Shown here: positions 7,953-15,504 of the stretch, piece by piece
How the letters are laid out: each line of letters starts with the position of its first letter
How positions within the stretch are numbered: the stretch's first letter is position 1
Source: Patescibacteria group bacterium
GTDB taxonomy: Bacteria > Patescibacteriota > Microgenomatia > Levybacterales > UBA12049
Length of the DNA: 21,542 nucleotides
Direction: 5' to 3'
Assembly (NCBI GenBank): GCA_030917445.1
Contig: JAUPUR010000052.1
Location: 1 to 21,542, forward strand
Made by a program: the position numbers and the translations under genes
The notes under the pieces: generated by a model
What the model saw: only the letters and a program-made list of their open reading frames with translations
The model's database searches: none
Told to the model about the DNA's origin: nothing

Positions 7953-8792
7953 TTAGGATTGAACGAAAGATTTGAGGATATCAATATTTTGTTTATCCGG
8001 ACCTAGTTTTTCAAATCCAGGAACTTCAAGAATAAAAGGGAGATTACGGGTTCTTTTATCATTTACAAGTTGTTCAAAAACACTTTGCGGTATATTTCCT
8101 TGACCAAGATTTTCATGTCTATCTCGAAACGATCCAAGCGGATCTCGACTATCATTTATCTGAAAAACTTCAAGGTTTTTCAGTCCAATTTCTTTATCAA
8201 AAAGAGTCCAAAATGAATCAAATGATTCAGAAGTAGATAGATCATATCCAGCGGCATGTGCATGGCAAGTATCAATGCATATTTTTATTCGGTCATCCCT
8301 CATGGTTTTGACAATGAGGCCAAGTTCTTCAATCGATGCGCCAATTTTATGACTGCCCGCATTTTCTGCAATAAAATATGTGTCTGATGGTGAATTTTTA
8401 AGAATATTTTCTATATGTGAAAAGAGGATTTTGTATTGGTCTTGAGTTGGATTTTCTTTACTTTTAAATGAACCAAGATGAATGATTGTTCCTTTTATTC
8501 CCATTTGAGAAGCAAGGTTAAGTTCGTTGCAGATTTTTGTTACCGATTGGTCGCCTCCCCATTCTCCATTTGCGAGATTAACAAGATAGGATGCATGGAA
8601 ATAAATTGGATCGATCGAAAGCTCATTTTTCATTGAAACAAATGTTTGTATCGCTTCTGGTGTAGGAGTGACTGATTGCCAAGACCTAGGCGATGATGAA
8701 AAAATTTGTAAAGCATTCCCTCCAATCTCTTTAGTTTTTGTCAGTGCATGATGATAGCCACCTGCTACCGATAGATGTCCGCCAATTTTCAT
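7953..8792 (-). CDS. nfo: Endonuclease IV (AP endonuclease, base excision repair)
   Basis: A 279-residue TIM-barrel AP endonuclease that cuts 5' of abasic sites in DNA. Family signatures are CIDTCHAHAAGYDL (172-185), the NDSRDPLGS...DRHENLGQG block (213-232) and ILEVPG (254-259). By alignment to E. coli Nfo in memory, zinc ligands map to H66, H105, E143, D174, H177, D224, H226 and E256. The position of E. coli His216 is Gln211 here (VFQIND; the codon reads CAG on the minus strand), an apparent loss of one Zn ligand. Length is normal. A perfect TATAAT (8800-8805, minus strand) sits 7 nt before the ATG with no Shine-Dalgarno. It is divergent from an AlkA-like glycosylase with overlapping promoters, so the two successive repair steps are genetically linked. 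Confidence 0.93.
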   Translation of the reverse strand: MKIGGHLSVAGGYHHALTKTKEIGGNALQIFSSSPRSWQSVTPTPEAIQTFVSMKNELSIDPIYFHASYLVNLANGEWGGDQSVTKICNELNLASQMGIKGTIIHLGSFKSKENPTQDQYKILFSHIENILKNSPSDTYFIAENAGSHKIGASIEELGLIVKTMRDDRIKICIDTCHAHAAGYDLSTSESFDSFWTLFDKEIGLKNLEVFQINDSRDPLGSFRDRHENLGQGNIPQSVFEQLVNDKRTRNLPFILEVPGFEKLGPDKQNIDILKSFVQS

Positions 8793-8799
8793 AAGAGTG

Positions 8800-8805
8800 A
8801 TTATA
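8800..8805 (-). promoter_or_regulatory. -10 box (TATAAT) of nfo, leaderless type
   Basis: Perfect TATAAT on the minus strand, 7 nt before the nfo ATG. It lies in the 61-bp nfo/glycosylase divergent region and is within 40 bp of the oppositely directed -10 at 8841-8846. No strong -35 is seen at normal spacing. Confidence 0.6.
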
Positions 8806-8840
8806 CTGTAAATATCTTCTTGTTACCTTATCAAATTTGT

Positions 8841-8846
8841 TACAAT
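8841..8846 (+). promoter_or_regulatory. -10 box (TACAAT) of the AlkA-like glycosylase gene
   Basis: TACAAT (5 of 6 to consensus) ends 7 nt before ATG 8854, and a TTGTTA lies about 15 nt upstream (8820-8825). The hexamer overlaps an earlier in-frame ATG at 8845. If this is the promoter, ATG 8854 is the true start and the mRNA is leaderless. Confidence 0.45.
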
Positions 8847-8853
8847 GAGTCAC

Positions 8854-9453
8854 ATGGTCCAAAATGAAGCTAAAAGCTATTTGAAATCAAAAGATAAAGT
8901 CCTCGCAGTTCTTCTTGAGAAAGTGGCTGATTTTGATTTGAGTATTCAGAGAAATTATTACGAATCTCTTGCAGAGTCGATAGTATCTCAACAATTATCA
9001 GTTAAAGCCGCAGATACAATATGGAAAAGATTTATATTACTTTTACCAGATCAAAAAGTTATTCCAGAAAATGTTCTCGCAATCGATAATCAAAAAATAA
9101 GAGATGCAGGAATTTCGTGGTCAAAGATCTCTTATATTAAGGATCTTTCTCAGAAAACTCTTGATAGTCATATTATATTTGAAGAATTTGAGAATATGTC
9201 AGATGAAGAAATTATTAATGAACTTATCAAAGTAAAAGGAATTGGTCGATGGACAGCAGAAATGTTTTTGATGTTTGCTATGGGAAGACCAGACGTTTTT
9301 TCATATGGTGACCTAGGACTTCGTCGAGCTTTACAAAGATTTTATGATTTTGATCATGAGCCAACAGTTGAAGAGATGGAAAAGATTGTTAGTGTTTGGA
9401 GTCCGTACAAAACGTATGCTTCTCGTGTTTTGTGGAGAGCACTAGAGCTGTGA
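8854..9453 (+). CDS. AlkA-like DNA-3-methyladenine glycosylase (HhH-GPD family)
   Basis: A 199-residue protein (202 from the earlier ATG at 8845) of the HhH-GPD superfamily, which removes alkylated bases from DNA. The helix-hairpin-helix is LIKVKGIGRWTAEMF, and the catalytic Asp follows in VFSYGDLGLRRA (D153 from ATG 8854). SLAESIVSQQLSVKAADTIW is the usual helical motif near the N-terminus. It lacks the N-terminal beta domain of E. coli AlkA and there is no FeS cysteine cluster, so it is a compact AlkA/Mag-type enzyme rather than MutY or Nth. It is divergent from nfo, which would process the abasic site it makes. Start choice rests on the TACAAT box 7 nt upstream. Confidence 0.88.
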   Translation: MVQNEAKSYLKSKDKVLAVLLEKVADFDLSIQRNYYESLAESIVSQQLSVKAADTIWKRFILLLPDQKVIPENVLAIDNQKIRDAGISWSKISYIKDLSQKTLDSHIIFEEFENMSDEEIINELIKVKGIGRWTAEMFLMFAMGRPDVFSYGDLGLRRALQRFYDFDHEPTVEEMEKIVSVWSPYKTYASRVLWRALEL

Positions 9454-9457
9454 TACT
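9449..9457 (+). promoter_or_regulatory. Extended -10 promoter of the hydroxyacid dehydrogenase gene
   Basis: TGT followed by GATACT (9452-9457) resembles an extended -10 (TGn plus hexamer, 4 of 6). It ends 8 nt before ATG 9466 and overlaps the stop of the preceding gene. There is no Shine-Dalgarno, so the mRNA would be leaderless or nearly so. Confidence 0.4.
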
Positions 9458-9465
9458 ATCAAGAT

Positions 9466-10461
9466 ATGAAGATTGCTTTTTATGAAATGGAGGATTGGGA
9501 AAATAGTATTCTTAAGGAGAGAATAACAGATGGTGATATTACTTTTTCTGAAGCTCCACTAACTCTTGATAGTCAAGATATCGCTGAGATAGAACTCCTT
9601 TCGATATTTATATACTCCGAATTAAATTCAGATCTTCTACAAAAAATGCCAAAGCTTAAAATGATTGCGACTCGTTCTACAGGATATGACCATATTGATA
9701 TTGAATATTGTAAAGAGAAAGGAATAATTATTTGTAATGTTCCTGAGTACGGGACTCAAACAGTTGCTGAACATACATTCGCACTACTTCTTGCATTGTC
9801 GCGAAAAATTGTTCCATCAGTTGAGAGGACACAAAGAAATGATTTTTCTCTTGATAACTTGATGGGATTTGATCTTTATAAAAAAACGATTGGAGTTATT
9901 GGCGCAGGAAATATTGGGAAAGCAGTGATAAAGATTGCTAATGGGTTTGGTATGGATGTTTTGGTTTACTCAAGATCAAGGAAAATGGAGTTAGCTCAGG
10001 AGCTGGGATTTATGTACGTTGATTTTGAGCATCTTTTAAAACAGTCAGATATTTTAACTTTCCATACTCCATTAACTGATGAAACAAAACACATGTTAAA
10101 TATGGAAAATATTTCATTACTTAAAAAAGGTTCAGTAATTTTAAATACATCGCGTGGTGGAATTATTGAAACAGAAGCACTTTTAACCGCACTTGATTCA
10201 GGACAGGTGAGTGCTGCAGGAATCGATGTTCTTGAAGAAGAATGTCATATCAAAGAAGAAAGACAACTTTTAACAAAAGAATTCTTGAAAGAATGTGATA
10301 TTAAAACTCAGTTACTAAATCATGTCCTTTTGACTCGTGAAAATGTTATTGTGACTCCTCACAATGGATTTAATAGCAAGGAAGCTTTAGAGAGAATTTT
10401 ACATGTTACTGCAGACAATATTAACTATTTCCTCAAGCAAAAACCACAAAACGTTGTATAA
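9466..10461 (+). CDS. D-2-hydroxyacid dehydrogenase (D-lactate dehydrogenase-like)
   Basis: A 331-residue NAD(P)-dependent reductase of 2-oxoacids. The nucleotide motif is GVIGAGNIGKAV (143-154). Catalytic residues fit R230 (NTSRGG), E259 (GIDVLEEE) and H299 (VTPHNGF). The insertion of about 40 residues between the Glu and the His, with many acidic and basic residues, is typical of the D-lactate dehydrogenase branch. After beta-2 the sequence is VYSRSRK with no Asp, which may favour or tolerate NADP(H), as in some glyoxylate reductases. D-lactate formation from pyruvate, re-oxidising NADH, would suit a fermentative organism, but the substrate is inferred. It lies 12 bp after the glycosylase gene with its own -10 element, and 7 bp before the transketolase start. 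Confidence 0.88.
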   Translation: MKIAFYEMEDWENSILKERITDGDITFSEAPLTLDSQDIAEIELLSIFIYSELNSDLLQKMPKLKMIATRSTGYDHIDIEYCKEKGIIICNVPEYGTQTVAEHTFALLLALSRKIVPSVERTQRNDFSLDNLMGFDLYKKTIGVIGAGNIGKAVIKIANGFGMDVLVYSRSRKMELAQELGFMYVDFEHLLKQSDILTFHTPLTDETKHMLNMENISLLKKGSVILNTSRGGIIETEALLTALDSGQVSAAGIDVLEEECHIKEERQLLTKEFLKECDIKTQLLNHVLLTRENVIVTPHNGFNSKEALERILHVTADNINYFLKQKPQNVV

Positions 10462-10462
10462 T
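10457..10462 (+). promoter_or_regulatory. -10 box (TATAAT) of transketolase, leaderless type
   Basis: Perfect TATAAT overlaps the stop codon of the preceding gene and ends 6 nt before ATG 10469, with only adenines between. Transcription would start on the A of the ATG. No clear -35. Confidence 0.5.
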
Positions 10463-10468
10463 AAAAAA

Positions 10469-12298
10469 ATGCAGGAAAATATTCCACAACTTGCAAAGTT
10501 ACTTCGCTCACTGAGTCTTTCCTCTACTACAAGTGCAGGATCTGGACATCCAACCTCTTGTCTATCAGCAGCAGATTTGATGGCTGTTCTTTTTGAAAAG
10601 TACTTTACATATAATTACACAAATCCATTGCAGCTTTCCAATGATAGATTAGTTTTTTCCAAAGGACATGCAGCACCACTTTTTTATGCTCTGTATGCAG
10701 TTGCAGGAGCAATCCCTCTTGAGGAATTATCAACACTGAGAAAAATTTCAAGCAGACTTGAGGGTCATCCTACATCACTTTTCCCTTATACTGATGCAGC
10801 AACTGGGTCTCTTGGTCAGGGTCTGTCTGTTGGAGCAGGAATGGCTTATGATCTTCTTCAAAAATTTAAGTTCCAAAGTGTTCCAAATGTCTATGTTTTG
10901 CTTGGAGATGGTGAGTTAGCTGAGGGACAAATATGGGAAGCTGCAAATTTCTCTTCCCATTACAAATTAAAAAATCTTATTGCTATTGCAGATATAAACC
11001 GTTTAGCTCAAAGTCAGGAAACGATGTTTGGGCATCGAGTTGAAGAGTATCAAAAGAGATTTGAAGCATTTGGGTGGGACACACACCTCATAGATGGACA
11101 CAATATTGATGATATTATTTCAGCACTTGAGTCTGCACATAACTCTCAAAAACCCACAATTCTTATTGCAAAAACACAGAAAGGTCAAGGTGTTTCTTTC
11201 TTGCAGGACAAAGAGAATTGGCACGGAAAAGCACTAAATCAAGAAGAATTGCAAAATGCATTATCAGAACTTGGTGAAGTTGATAGTTCTCTTCGTTTTT
11301 CTTTAAGATCTCGAGAAGAGTTACAAGTAAGTGATAATTCAGACAAATCAGCTCCTTTACCTCAATATGAAAAAGGAGAAGAAATAGCAACACGTGAAGT
11401 GTATGGAAAAGTATTAGCAAATTTAGCTATGAAGAATAATCAACTGTATGCACTTGATGCTGATGTCAAAAATTCAACCTTCAGTATTGATTTCTTTAAA
11501 ATGAAAGAAGAAAAATTTATTGAATGTTTTATCGCTGAACAGAATATGGTTAGTGTCGCAGTTGGTCTTTCAAGATTAGGAAACAAACCATTTGTCTCAA
11601 CCTTTGCTGCATTTTTAACACGGGCTGCAGATCAAATCCGAATGGCAGTTTTGTCACATGCTTCAATTACATTTGTTGGTTCTCATGCAGGAGTTTCTAT
11701 AGGTGAGGATGGTGTTTCTCAAATGGGTCTTGAAGATATTGCGCTTTTTAGAGCACTCCCAGATACTATTGTTTTACAACCTAGTGATGCTGTATCAATG
11801 ACAAATCTCCTTGAAAAAGTTTCAATGCACAAAGGAATTTCATATGTGAGAACACTGAGACCCAAAACAAAAGTTCTTTATTCATCAGATGAGGATTTTT
11901 CAATTGGTGGATCGTCTGTTCTGAAAGAGTCTTCAGAAGATATACTCACTATTGTTGCATCAGGAATTACAGTACCGGAAGCACTTAAGGCAGCTCAAAG
12001 ACTTGAAGAAGAAAGAATTAAAATAAGGGTAATCGATTGTTACTCAATCAAACCACTTGATACAAAAACTCTTGAAAATGCTCTCTCACAAACATCTAAA
12101 AAGATTGTGATCACTGTTGAAGACCATTTTATTAATGGAGGTTTGGGAGATGCTGTCTTATCTGAAATAGGACACACAGGTGCGAAAGTATATAAGCTTG
12201 GTGTGACGCATATTTCTCATTCAGGTAAAAAAGATGAATTAATGAAAGATGCTCAGATTGATTCTGAAGCAATTATATCCCTCGTCAAATCCCTCTAG
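10469..12298 (+). CDS. tkt: Transketolase
   Basis: A 609-residue single-chain, thiamine-diphosphate-dependent enzyme that moves two-carbon ketol units between sugar phosphates in the non-oxidative pentose phosphate pathway. The N-terminal TPP domain shows GSGHPTS, SKGHA, and the GDGELAEGQIWEAANF...ADIN motif (from about residue 146). The pyrimidine domain begins near 308 (TREVYGKVLA) with the catalytic Glu in FIAEQNMVSVAVG (about 357). The C-terminal domain (about 470 onward) has the normal Rossmann-like pattern. It is shorter than the roughly 660-residue E. coli type and closer to the 600-620-residue archaeal/animal-like form. The frame is open upstream to 10403, but that part overlaps the preceding gene. 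ATG 10469 is chosen because homology starts there and TATAAT lies 6 nt upstream. Confidence 0.95.
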   Translation: MQENIPQLAKLLRSLSLSSTTSAGSGHPTSCLSAADLMAVLFEKYFTYNYTNPLQLSNDRLVFSKGHAAPLFYALYAVAGAIPLEELSTLRKISSRLEGHPTSLFPYTDAATGSLGQGLSVGAGMAYDLLQKFKFQSVPNVYVLLGDGELAEGQIWEAANFSSHYKLKNLIAIADINRLAQSQETMFGHRVEEYQKRFEAFGWDTHLIDGHNIDDIISALESAHNSQKPTILIAKTQKGQGVSFLQDKENWHGKALNQEELQNALSELGEVDSSLRFSLRSREELQVSDNSDKSAPLPQYEKGEEIATREVYGKVLANLAMKNNQLYALDADVKNSTFSIDFFKMKEEKFIECFIAEQNMVSVAVGLSRLGNKPFVSTFAAFLTRAADQIRMAVLSHASITFVGSHAGVSIGEDGVSQMGLEDIALFRALPDTIVLQPSDAVSMTNLLEKVSMHKGISYVRTLRPKTKVLYSSDEDFSIGGSSVLKESSEDILTIVASGITVPEALKAAQRLEEERIKIRVIDCYSIKPLDTKTLENALSQTSKKIVITVEDHFINGGLGDAVLSEIGHTGAKVYKLGVTHISHSGKKDELMKDAQIDSEAIISLVKSL

Positions 12299-12304
12299 TC
12301 CTAT

Positions 12305-12333
12305 TTGCAAATATAAATGCATCTTCATACAAT
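12305..12333 (+). promoter_or_regulatory. Promoter of the small-protein/Nramp operon
   Basis: TTGCAA (12305-12310, 4 of 6) and TACAAT (12328-12333, 5 of 6) are separated by 17 nt. The -10 ends 6 nt before ATG 12340, so the transcript would begin at the start codon. It lies in the 41-bp gap after transketolase. Confidence 0.55.
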
Positions 12334-12339
12334 GATTTT

Positions 12340-12672
12340 ATGGAGAGAAAACAATTTGTATATAATATTTTCGCTATTTTTCTTCTCTTTGGGATAGCGT
12401 ATGCGGTAACACAAGCTGCATTACCAATTAGACAAGTAGTGACAACTTCCCAGAAAATCGTAGCCGGTGCTTCAACTCAACAGATTTCAGAAGAATTGGT
12501 TTTACCTCAGGAGTTAACTTCAGATTTAAGCGAAAAAGCGGAAGGTGTCAAGAAATCTCTACTTGAAATTCAGCTCTCCCAAGTAATTGGTTTTGTTTCA
12601 CAAGCAGGAAAAATCATACAAGATGTGAAATCCCTTCAACCTGAACTGGAAAAAAGAATTGATAACTTATGA
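12340..12672 (+). CDS. Small single-pass membrane protein, unknown function
   Basis: A 110-residue protein with a basic N-terminus, one hydrophobic helix (about 9-27) that could be a signal anchor or an uncleaved signal peptide, and an outer part of about 80 residues predicted to be helical (QQISEELVLPQEL..., QLSQVIGFVSQAGKIIQDV). I do not recognise the family. Its TGA overlaps the ATG of the Nramp transporter (ATGA, 12669-12672), so it is translationally coupled to it and may be an accessory subunit; that is inference from position only. There is no Shine-Dalgarno, and a TACAAT lies 6 nt before its ATG. Confidence 0.7.
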   Translation: MERKQFVYNIFAIFLLFGIAYAVTQAALPIRQVVTTSQKIVAGASTQQISEELVLPQELTSDLSEKAEGVKKSLLEIQLSQVIGFVSQAGKIIQDVKSLQPELEKRIDNL

Positions 12673-13934
12673 AGATAAAGAAATTTTTTAAATCATTAGG
12701 TCCTGGTTTTATCACGGGGGCTGCAGATGATGATCCATCTGGAATTGGGACATATGCTCAAACAGGAGCGCAGTTTGGATATTCACAACTATGGACCTCC
12801 CTTTTTTCTTTTCCATTTATGTCCGCAATTCAAGAAATGTGCGGGAGAATTGGTATGGTGACAGGTCATGGGCTTGCGGGCGTTATTAGTAAACACTATG
12901 CAAGACCTGTTTTATATTTTTGTGTATTGATACTTTTTATTGCAAATACAGTGAATATTGGAGCTAATTTAGGAGCAATGGCATCGTCTATGCAGTTGTT
13001 ATTTAATGTACCCTTTTATCTTTTACTTATAGTAATGACTGTGTTAACTGTTCTCCTTGAAGTTTTTGTACCATATCCTTTATATGCACGTTTTTTGAAA
13101 TATCTTACTCTCTCGCTCTTTGCTTATATTGCAACTGCACTCGTGATAAAACAAGATTGGGGGATAATTTTGAGTTCTACTTTTATTCCACATTTTTCTT
13201 TTGAAAAAGAATATCTTTTTAATATAATTGCCATTTTAGGAACAACAATTTCGCCTTATCTTTTTTTCTGGCAAGCTGATCAAGAAGTAGAGGAAGAAGT
13301 AGCAACACATAGAATACGATCTTTTGGAAAAGGTGTTCCTCGAGTTACTAAAAAAGATTTAAGAGATATGAGGCTCGATACATTTGTAGGAATGTTCTTT
13401 TCAAATATAGTAATGTTTTTTATTATGGTAACTGCTGCATCCACTCTTCATGCCAATAATATTTTTAATATTTCTTCACCGACTGAAGCAGCACAAGCTT
13501 TGAGGCCATTCGCTGGAGATTTTGCATATATTCTTTTTGCAGCAGGAATTATTGGTACTGGACTACTTGCTGTTCCAATTTTGGCAGGGTCTGCCTCTTA
13601 CGCACTTTCAGAATCTTTTGGATGGAAAGCAGGACTGAATCAAAAGTTTAAAAAGGCACATGCATTTTATGGAGTTATTGCACTTGCAACTTTTGGTGGA
13701 CTACTTGTCAATGTGACATCGATAGAGCCGTTTCAAATGTTGTATTACACTGCTGTTTTGAATGGAATTATGGCTCCACCTTTGATGATTATGATTGTCC
13801 TTATTGCTAACAATAAAAGGATTATGGGCAAGCACACTAATTCACTTCTTTCAAACATACTTGGGATTTTAATTATAGTTTTGATGGCGATAGCTTCAAT
13901 TGCACTGCTTGCGAGCTTTCTTTTCTTCCCGTAA
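12669..13934 (+). CDS. Nramp-related divalent metal transporter, non-canonical metal site
   Basis: A 421-residue membrane protein with about 11 hydrophobic segments. The opening LGPGFITGAADDDPSGIGTYAQTG is clearly of the SLC11/Nramp fold. The canonical helix-1 motif DPGN, however, is DPSG (22-25), and the helix-6 MPH motif is replaced by TISPYLFF (about 193-200). The canonical soft Met ligand is therefore missing. Such changes are known in Nramp-related branches, including the Mg2+-transporting NRMT group, so transport of Mg2+ or another hard cation is more plausible than Mn2+/Fe2+ uptake; this is inference. A charged cytoplasmic loop (VEEEVATHRIRSFGKG, about 207-222) follows helix 6. It is coupled to the small membrane protein upstream by a 4-bp overlap. 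Confidence 0.85.
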   Translation: MKIKKFFKSLGPGFITGAADDDPSGIGTYAQTGAQFGYSQLWTSLFSFPFMSAIQEMCGRIGMVTGHGLAGVISKHYARPVLYFCVLILFIANTVNIGANLGAMASSMQLLFNVPFYLLLIVMTVLTVLLEVFVPYPLYARFLKYLTLSLFAYIATALVIKQDWGIILSSTFIPHFSFEKEYLFNIIAILGTTISPYLFFWQADQEVEEEVATHRIRSFGKGVPRVTKKDLRDMRLDTFVGMFFSNIVMFFIMVTAASTLHANNIFNISSPTEAAQALRPFAGDFAYILFAAGIIGTGLLAVPILAGSASYALSESFGWKAGLNQKFKKAHAFYGVIALATFGGLLVNVTSIEPFQMLYYTAVLNGIMAPPLMIMIVLIANNKRIMGKHTNSLLSNILGILIIVLMAIASIALLASFLFFP

Positions 13935-13937
13935 AAT
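13932..13937 (+). promoter_or_regulatory. Possible -10 box (TAAAAT) before prfB
   Basis: TAAAAT (5 of 6) overlaps the Nramp stop codon and ends 9 nt before ATG 13947. A GGTGA between them could instead be a Shine-Dalgarno site with 5-nt spacing, so a leaderless and a leadered start are both possible. Confidence 0.3.
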
Positions 13938-13946
13938 GGTGACTCT

Positions 13947-14954
13947 ATGGACGAGATAAAACAAAAAGTTGAAAAACTCATCACAAAAGTAAAGTTAGAC
14001 GATAAAAGAGCGAGAATTCAAGATCTTCAAAAAGAAACGCTTGACCCAACATTTTGGCAGGATCATCAGAGTGCTGCAGAAAAAATGAAAGAACTTTCTG
14101 CACTTCAAAAAGAGGTTGAAGAATTTGAATTACTTCAGTTGTGGGTAGATGAAGGTGAATTAAAAGAAGCAGAGAAGCTTCTGAGTAAGCTTGAAACTCT
14201 TTTATACTTTACTACTGAGTATGATGAAGGGAGTGCAATAGTTTCTATTCACTCAGGGCAGGGCGGGACCGAGGCAATGGATTGGGCAGAAATGCTTTAT
14301 CGAATGTACTCACGGTACTTTGAAAAGAAAGGGTGGTCAATTGAAATACTTGATCAGACTGCAGGTGAAGAAGCAGGAATTAAAAGTATAACAATGGCTG
14401 TAACAGGACCTTACGTGTATGGCCTTCTTCGTTTTGAAGCAGGGGTTCATCGACTTGTTAGGCAGTCACCGTTTAACGCAGATAAACTGCGTCAAACATC
14501 ATTTGCAATGGTTGAAGTTCTCCCGCAAATTGAGAATGCTGGTGCAGTTGATATAAAAGATGAAGATATTGAGTTTGAAGCATATAGATCTGGTGGTCAT
14601 GGTGGACAAAATGTCAATAAAGTTTCGACTGCAGTGAGAATTAAACACAAACCTACAGGCATCGTTGTAACTGCCTCAACAGAACGTTATCAGATTCAAA
14701 ATAGGGAGTTTGCCATGAAATTACTCCGAGCAAAATTATGGCAAATTCAAGAAGATGAAAGAAAAAAAGAGGAGGTACGGCTTAAGGGTGGGTATGTTAC
14801 TCCAGGATGGGGGAATCAGATTCGCTCATACGTATTACATCCATATAAAATGGTAAAGGATCTTCGCACAGGTGTTGAGACGGGAAATACTGATGCTGTC
14901 CTCAATGGTGATCTTGATCACTTCATACAAGAAGAGCTGCGATTCCTCTCTTAA
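13947..14954 (+). CDS. prfB: Peptide chain release factor 2
   Basis: A 335-residue class I release factor that ends translation at UGA and UAA. The codon-reading tripeptide SPF (174-176, RQSPFNADK) marks RF2 rather than RF1. The peptidyl-tRNA hydrolysis motif GGQ is at 219-221 (GGHGGQNVNK), and HSGQGGTEAMDWAEML (102-117) is the conserved domain-2 start. The N-terminal helical domain aligns with RF2 from the first ATG in one continuous frame. The CTTTGA programmed +1 frameshift of E. coli-type prfB, expected around codon 25, is absent. Many genes here end in TGA, so UGA is a normal stop. It lies 12 bp after the transporter gene. Confidence 0.96.
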   Translation: MDEIKQKVEKLITKVKLDDKRARIQDLQKETLDPTFWQDHQSAAEKMKELSALQKEVEEFELLQLWVDEGELKEAEKLLSKLETLLYFTTEYDEGSAIVSIHSGQGGTEAMDWAEMLYRMYSRYFEKKGWSIEILDQTAGEEAGIKSITMAVTGPYVYGLLRFEAGVHRLVRQSPFNADKLRQTSFAMVEVLPQIENAGAVDIKDEDIEFEAYRSGGHGGQNVNKVSTAVRIKHKPTGIVVTASTERYQIQNREFAMKLLRAKLWQIQEDERKKEEVRLKGGYVTPGWGNQIRSYVLHPYKMVKDLRTGVETGNTDAVLNGDLDHFIQEELRFLS

Positions 14955-14966
14955 CTACTAAATGGG

Positions 14967-14995
14967 TTGTCAAAAATACTAAAATATGGTTAACT
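14967..14995 (+). promoter_or_regulatory. Possible promoter of the ftsEX block
   Basis: TTGTCA (14967-14972, 5 of 6) and TTAACT (14990-14995, only 3 of 6) are separated by 17 nt; TGG just before the second hexamer may compensate as an extended -10. It lies in the 88-bp gap after prfB and would give a leader of about 40 nt before ATG 15043, which has a GAGGGTGG Shine-Dalgarno-like stretch upstream. Confidence 0.35.
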
Positions 14996-15042
14996 AGATT
15001 TGCCGTCTTTTATTGAAGATAGCGAGGGTGGTGATCAAGAAA

Positions 15043-15501
15043 ATGGAAAATAAAGAAAATTCATCACTAATGCATGACTTTAAAGAGTCAACGCCTAGTA
15101 CGAATCAAAAATTCCCTATGAAGATAGTTGGTATTCTTATTGCAGTTATCATTGTTGGTTCTTTATCGGGCTATGGTCTTGCTCAAACTAATGGACCAAA
15201 AGCTACTTCAAGTGATCCTACACTTGAAGACTATGCTGCAAAAAAAGGTGAGAAATTCGGGTCAGATAATATTAAAGACTTTCCAGATATTGCTGAAGGA
15301 ATTGTTCGAGAGGGTGGAATTGAAGGGGAAGGTGCATATCATTTAGAAAGACCAGGTGGAGAAAGTCAGAATGTTTATATGACATCTACTCTTGTTGACC
15401 TTGAACAACTAATCGGTAAAAAAATAAAAGTTTGGGGAGCAACACAAACAGCACAGCATGCAGGTTGGCTCATGGACGTTGGGCGTGCTGAAGTACTCTA
15501 A
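15043..15501 (+). CDS. Small signal-anchored envelope protein, possibly OB-like outer domain
   Basis: A 152-residue protein from ATG 15043. The frame is open from TTG 15013, but a GAGGGTGGTGAT stretch placed before ATG 15043 favours the latter. A hydrophilic cytoplasmic start of about 25 residues is followed by one membrane helix (about 27-47, KIVGILIAVIIVG...) and an outer domain of about 100 residues. The C-terminal part (TSTLVDLEQLIGKKIKVWGATQ...AGWLMDVG) looks like the end of a small beta-barrel in which a loop of the type GKKVKVWGxT alternates with short strands, consistent with an OB-like fold. This is tentative and function is unknown. It stands 3 bp upstream of ftsE, so it likely belongs to the same operon and may be a division or envelope accessory. 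Confidence 0.65.
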   Translation: MENKENSSLMHDFKESTPSTNQKFPMKIVGILIAVIIVGSLSGYGLAQTNGPKATSSDPTLEDYAAKKGEKFGSDNIKDFPDIAEGIVREGGIEGEGAYHLERPGGESQNVYMTSTLVDLEQLIGKKIKVWGATQTAQHAGWLMDVGRAEVL

Positions 15502-15504
15502 GTT

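Noticed and set aside
10403..10468. In-frame extension of transketolase into the preceding gene
   Set aside because: It would overlap the dehydrogenase by 59 bp, and a TATAAT sits just before the ATG at 10469, where homology starts.
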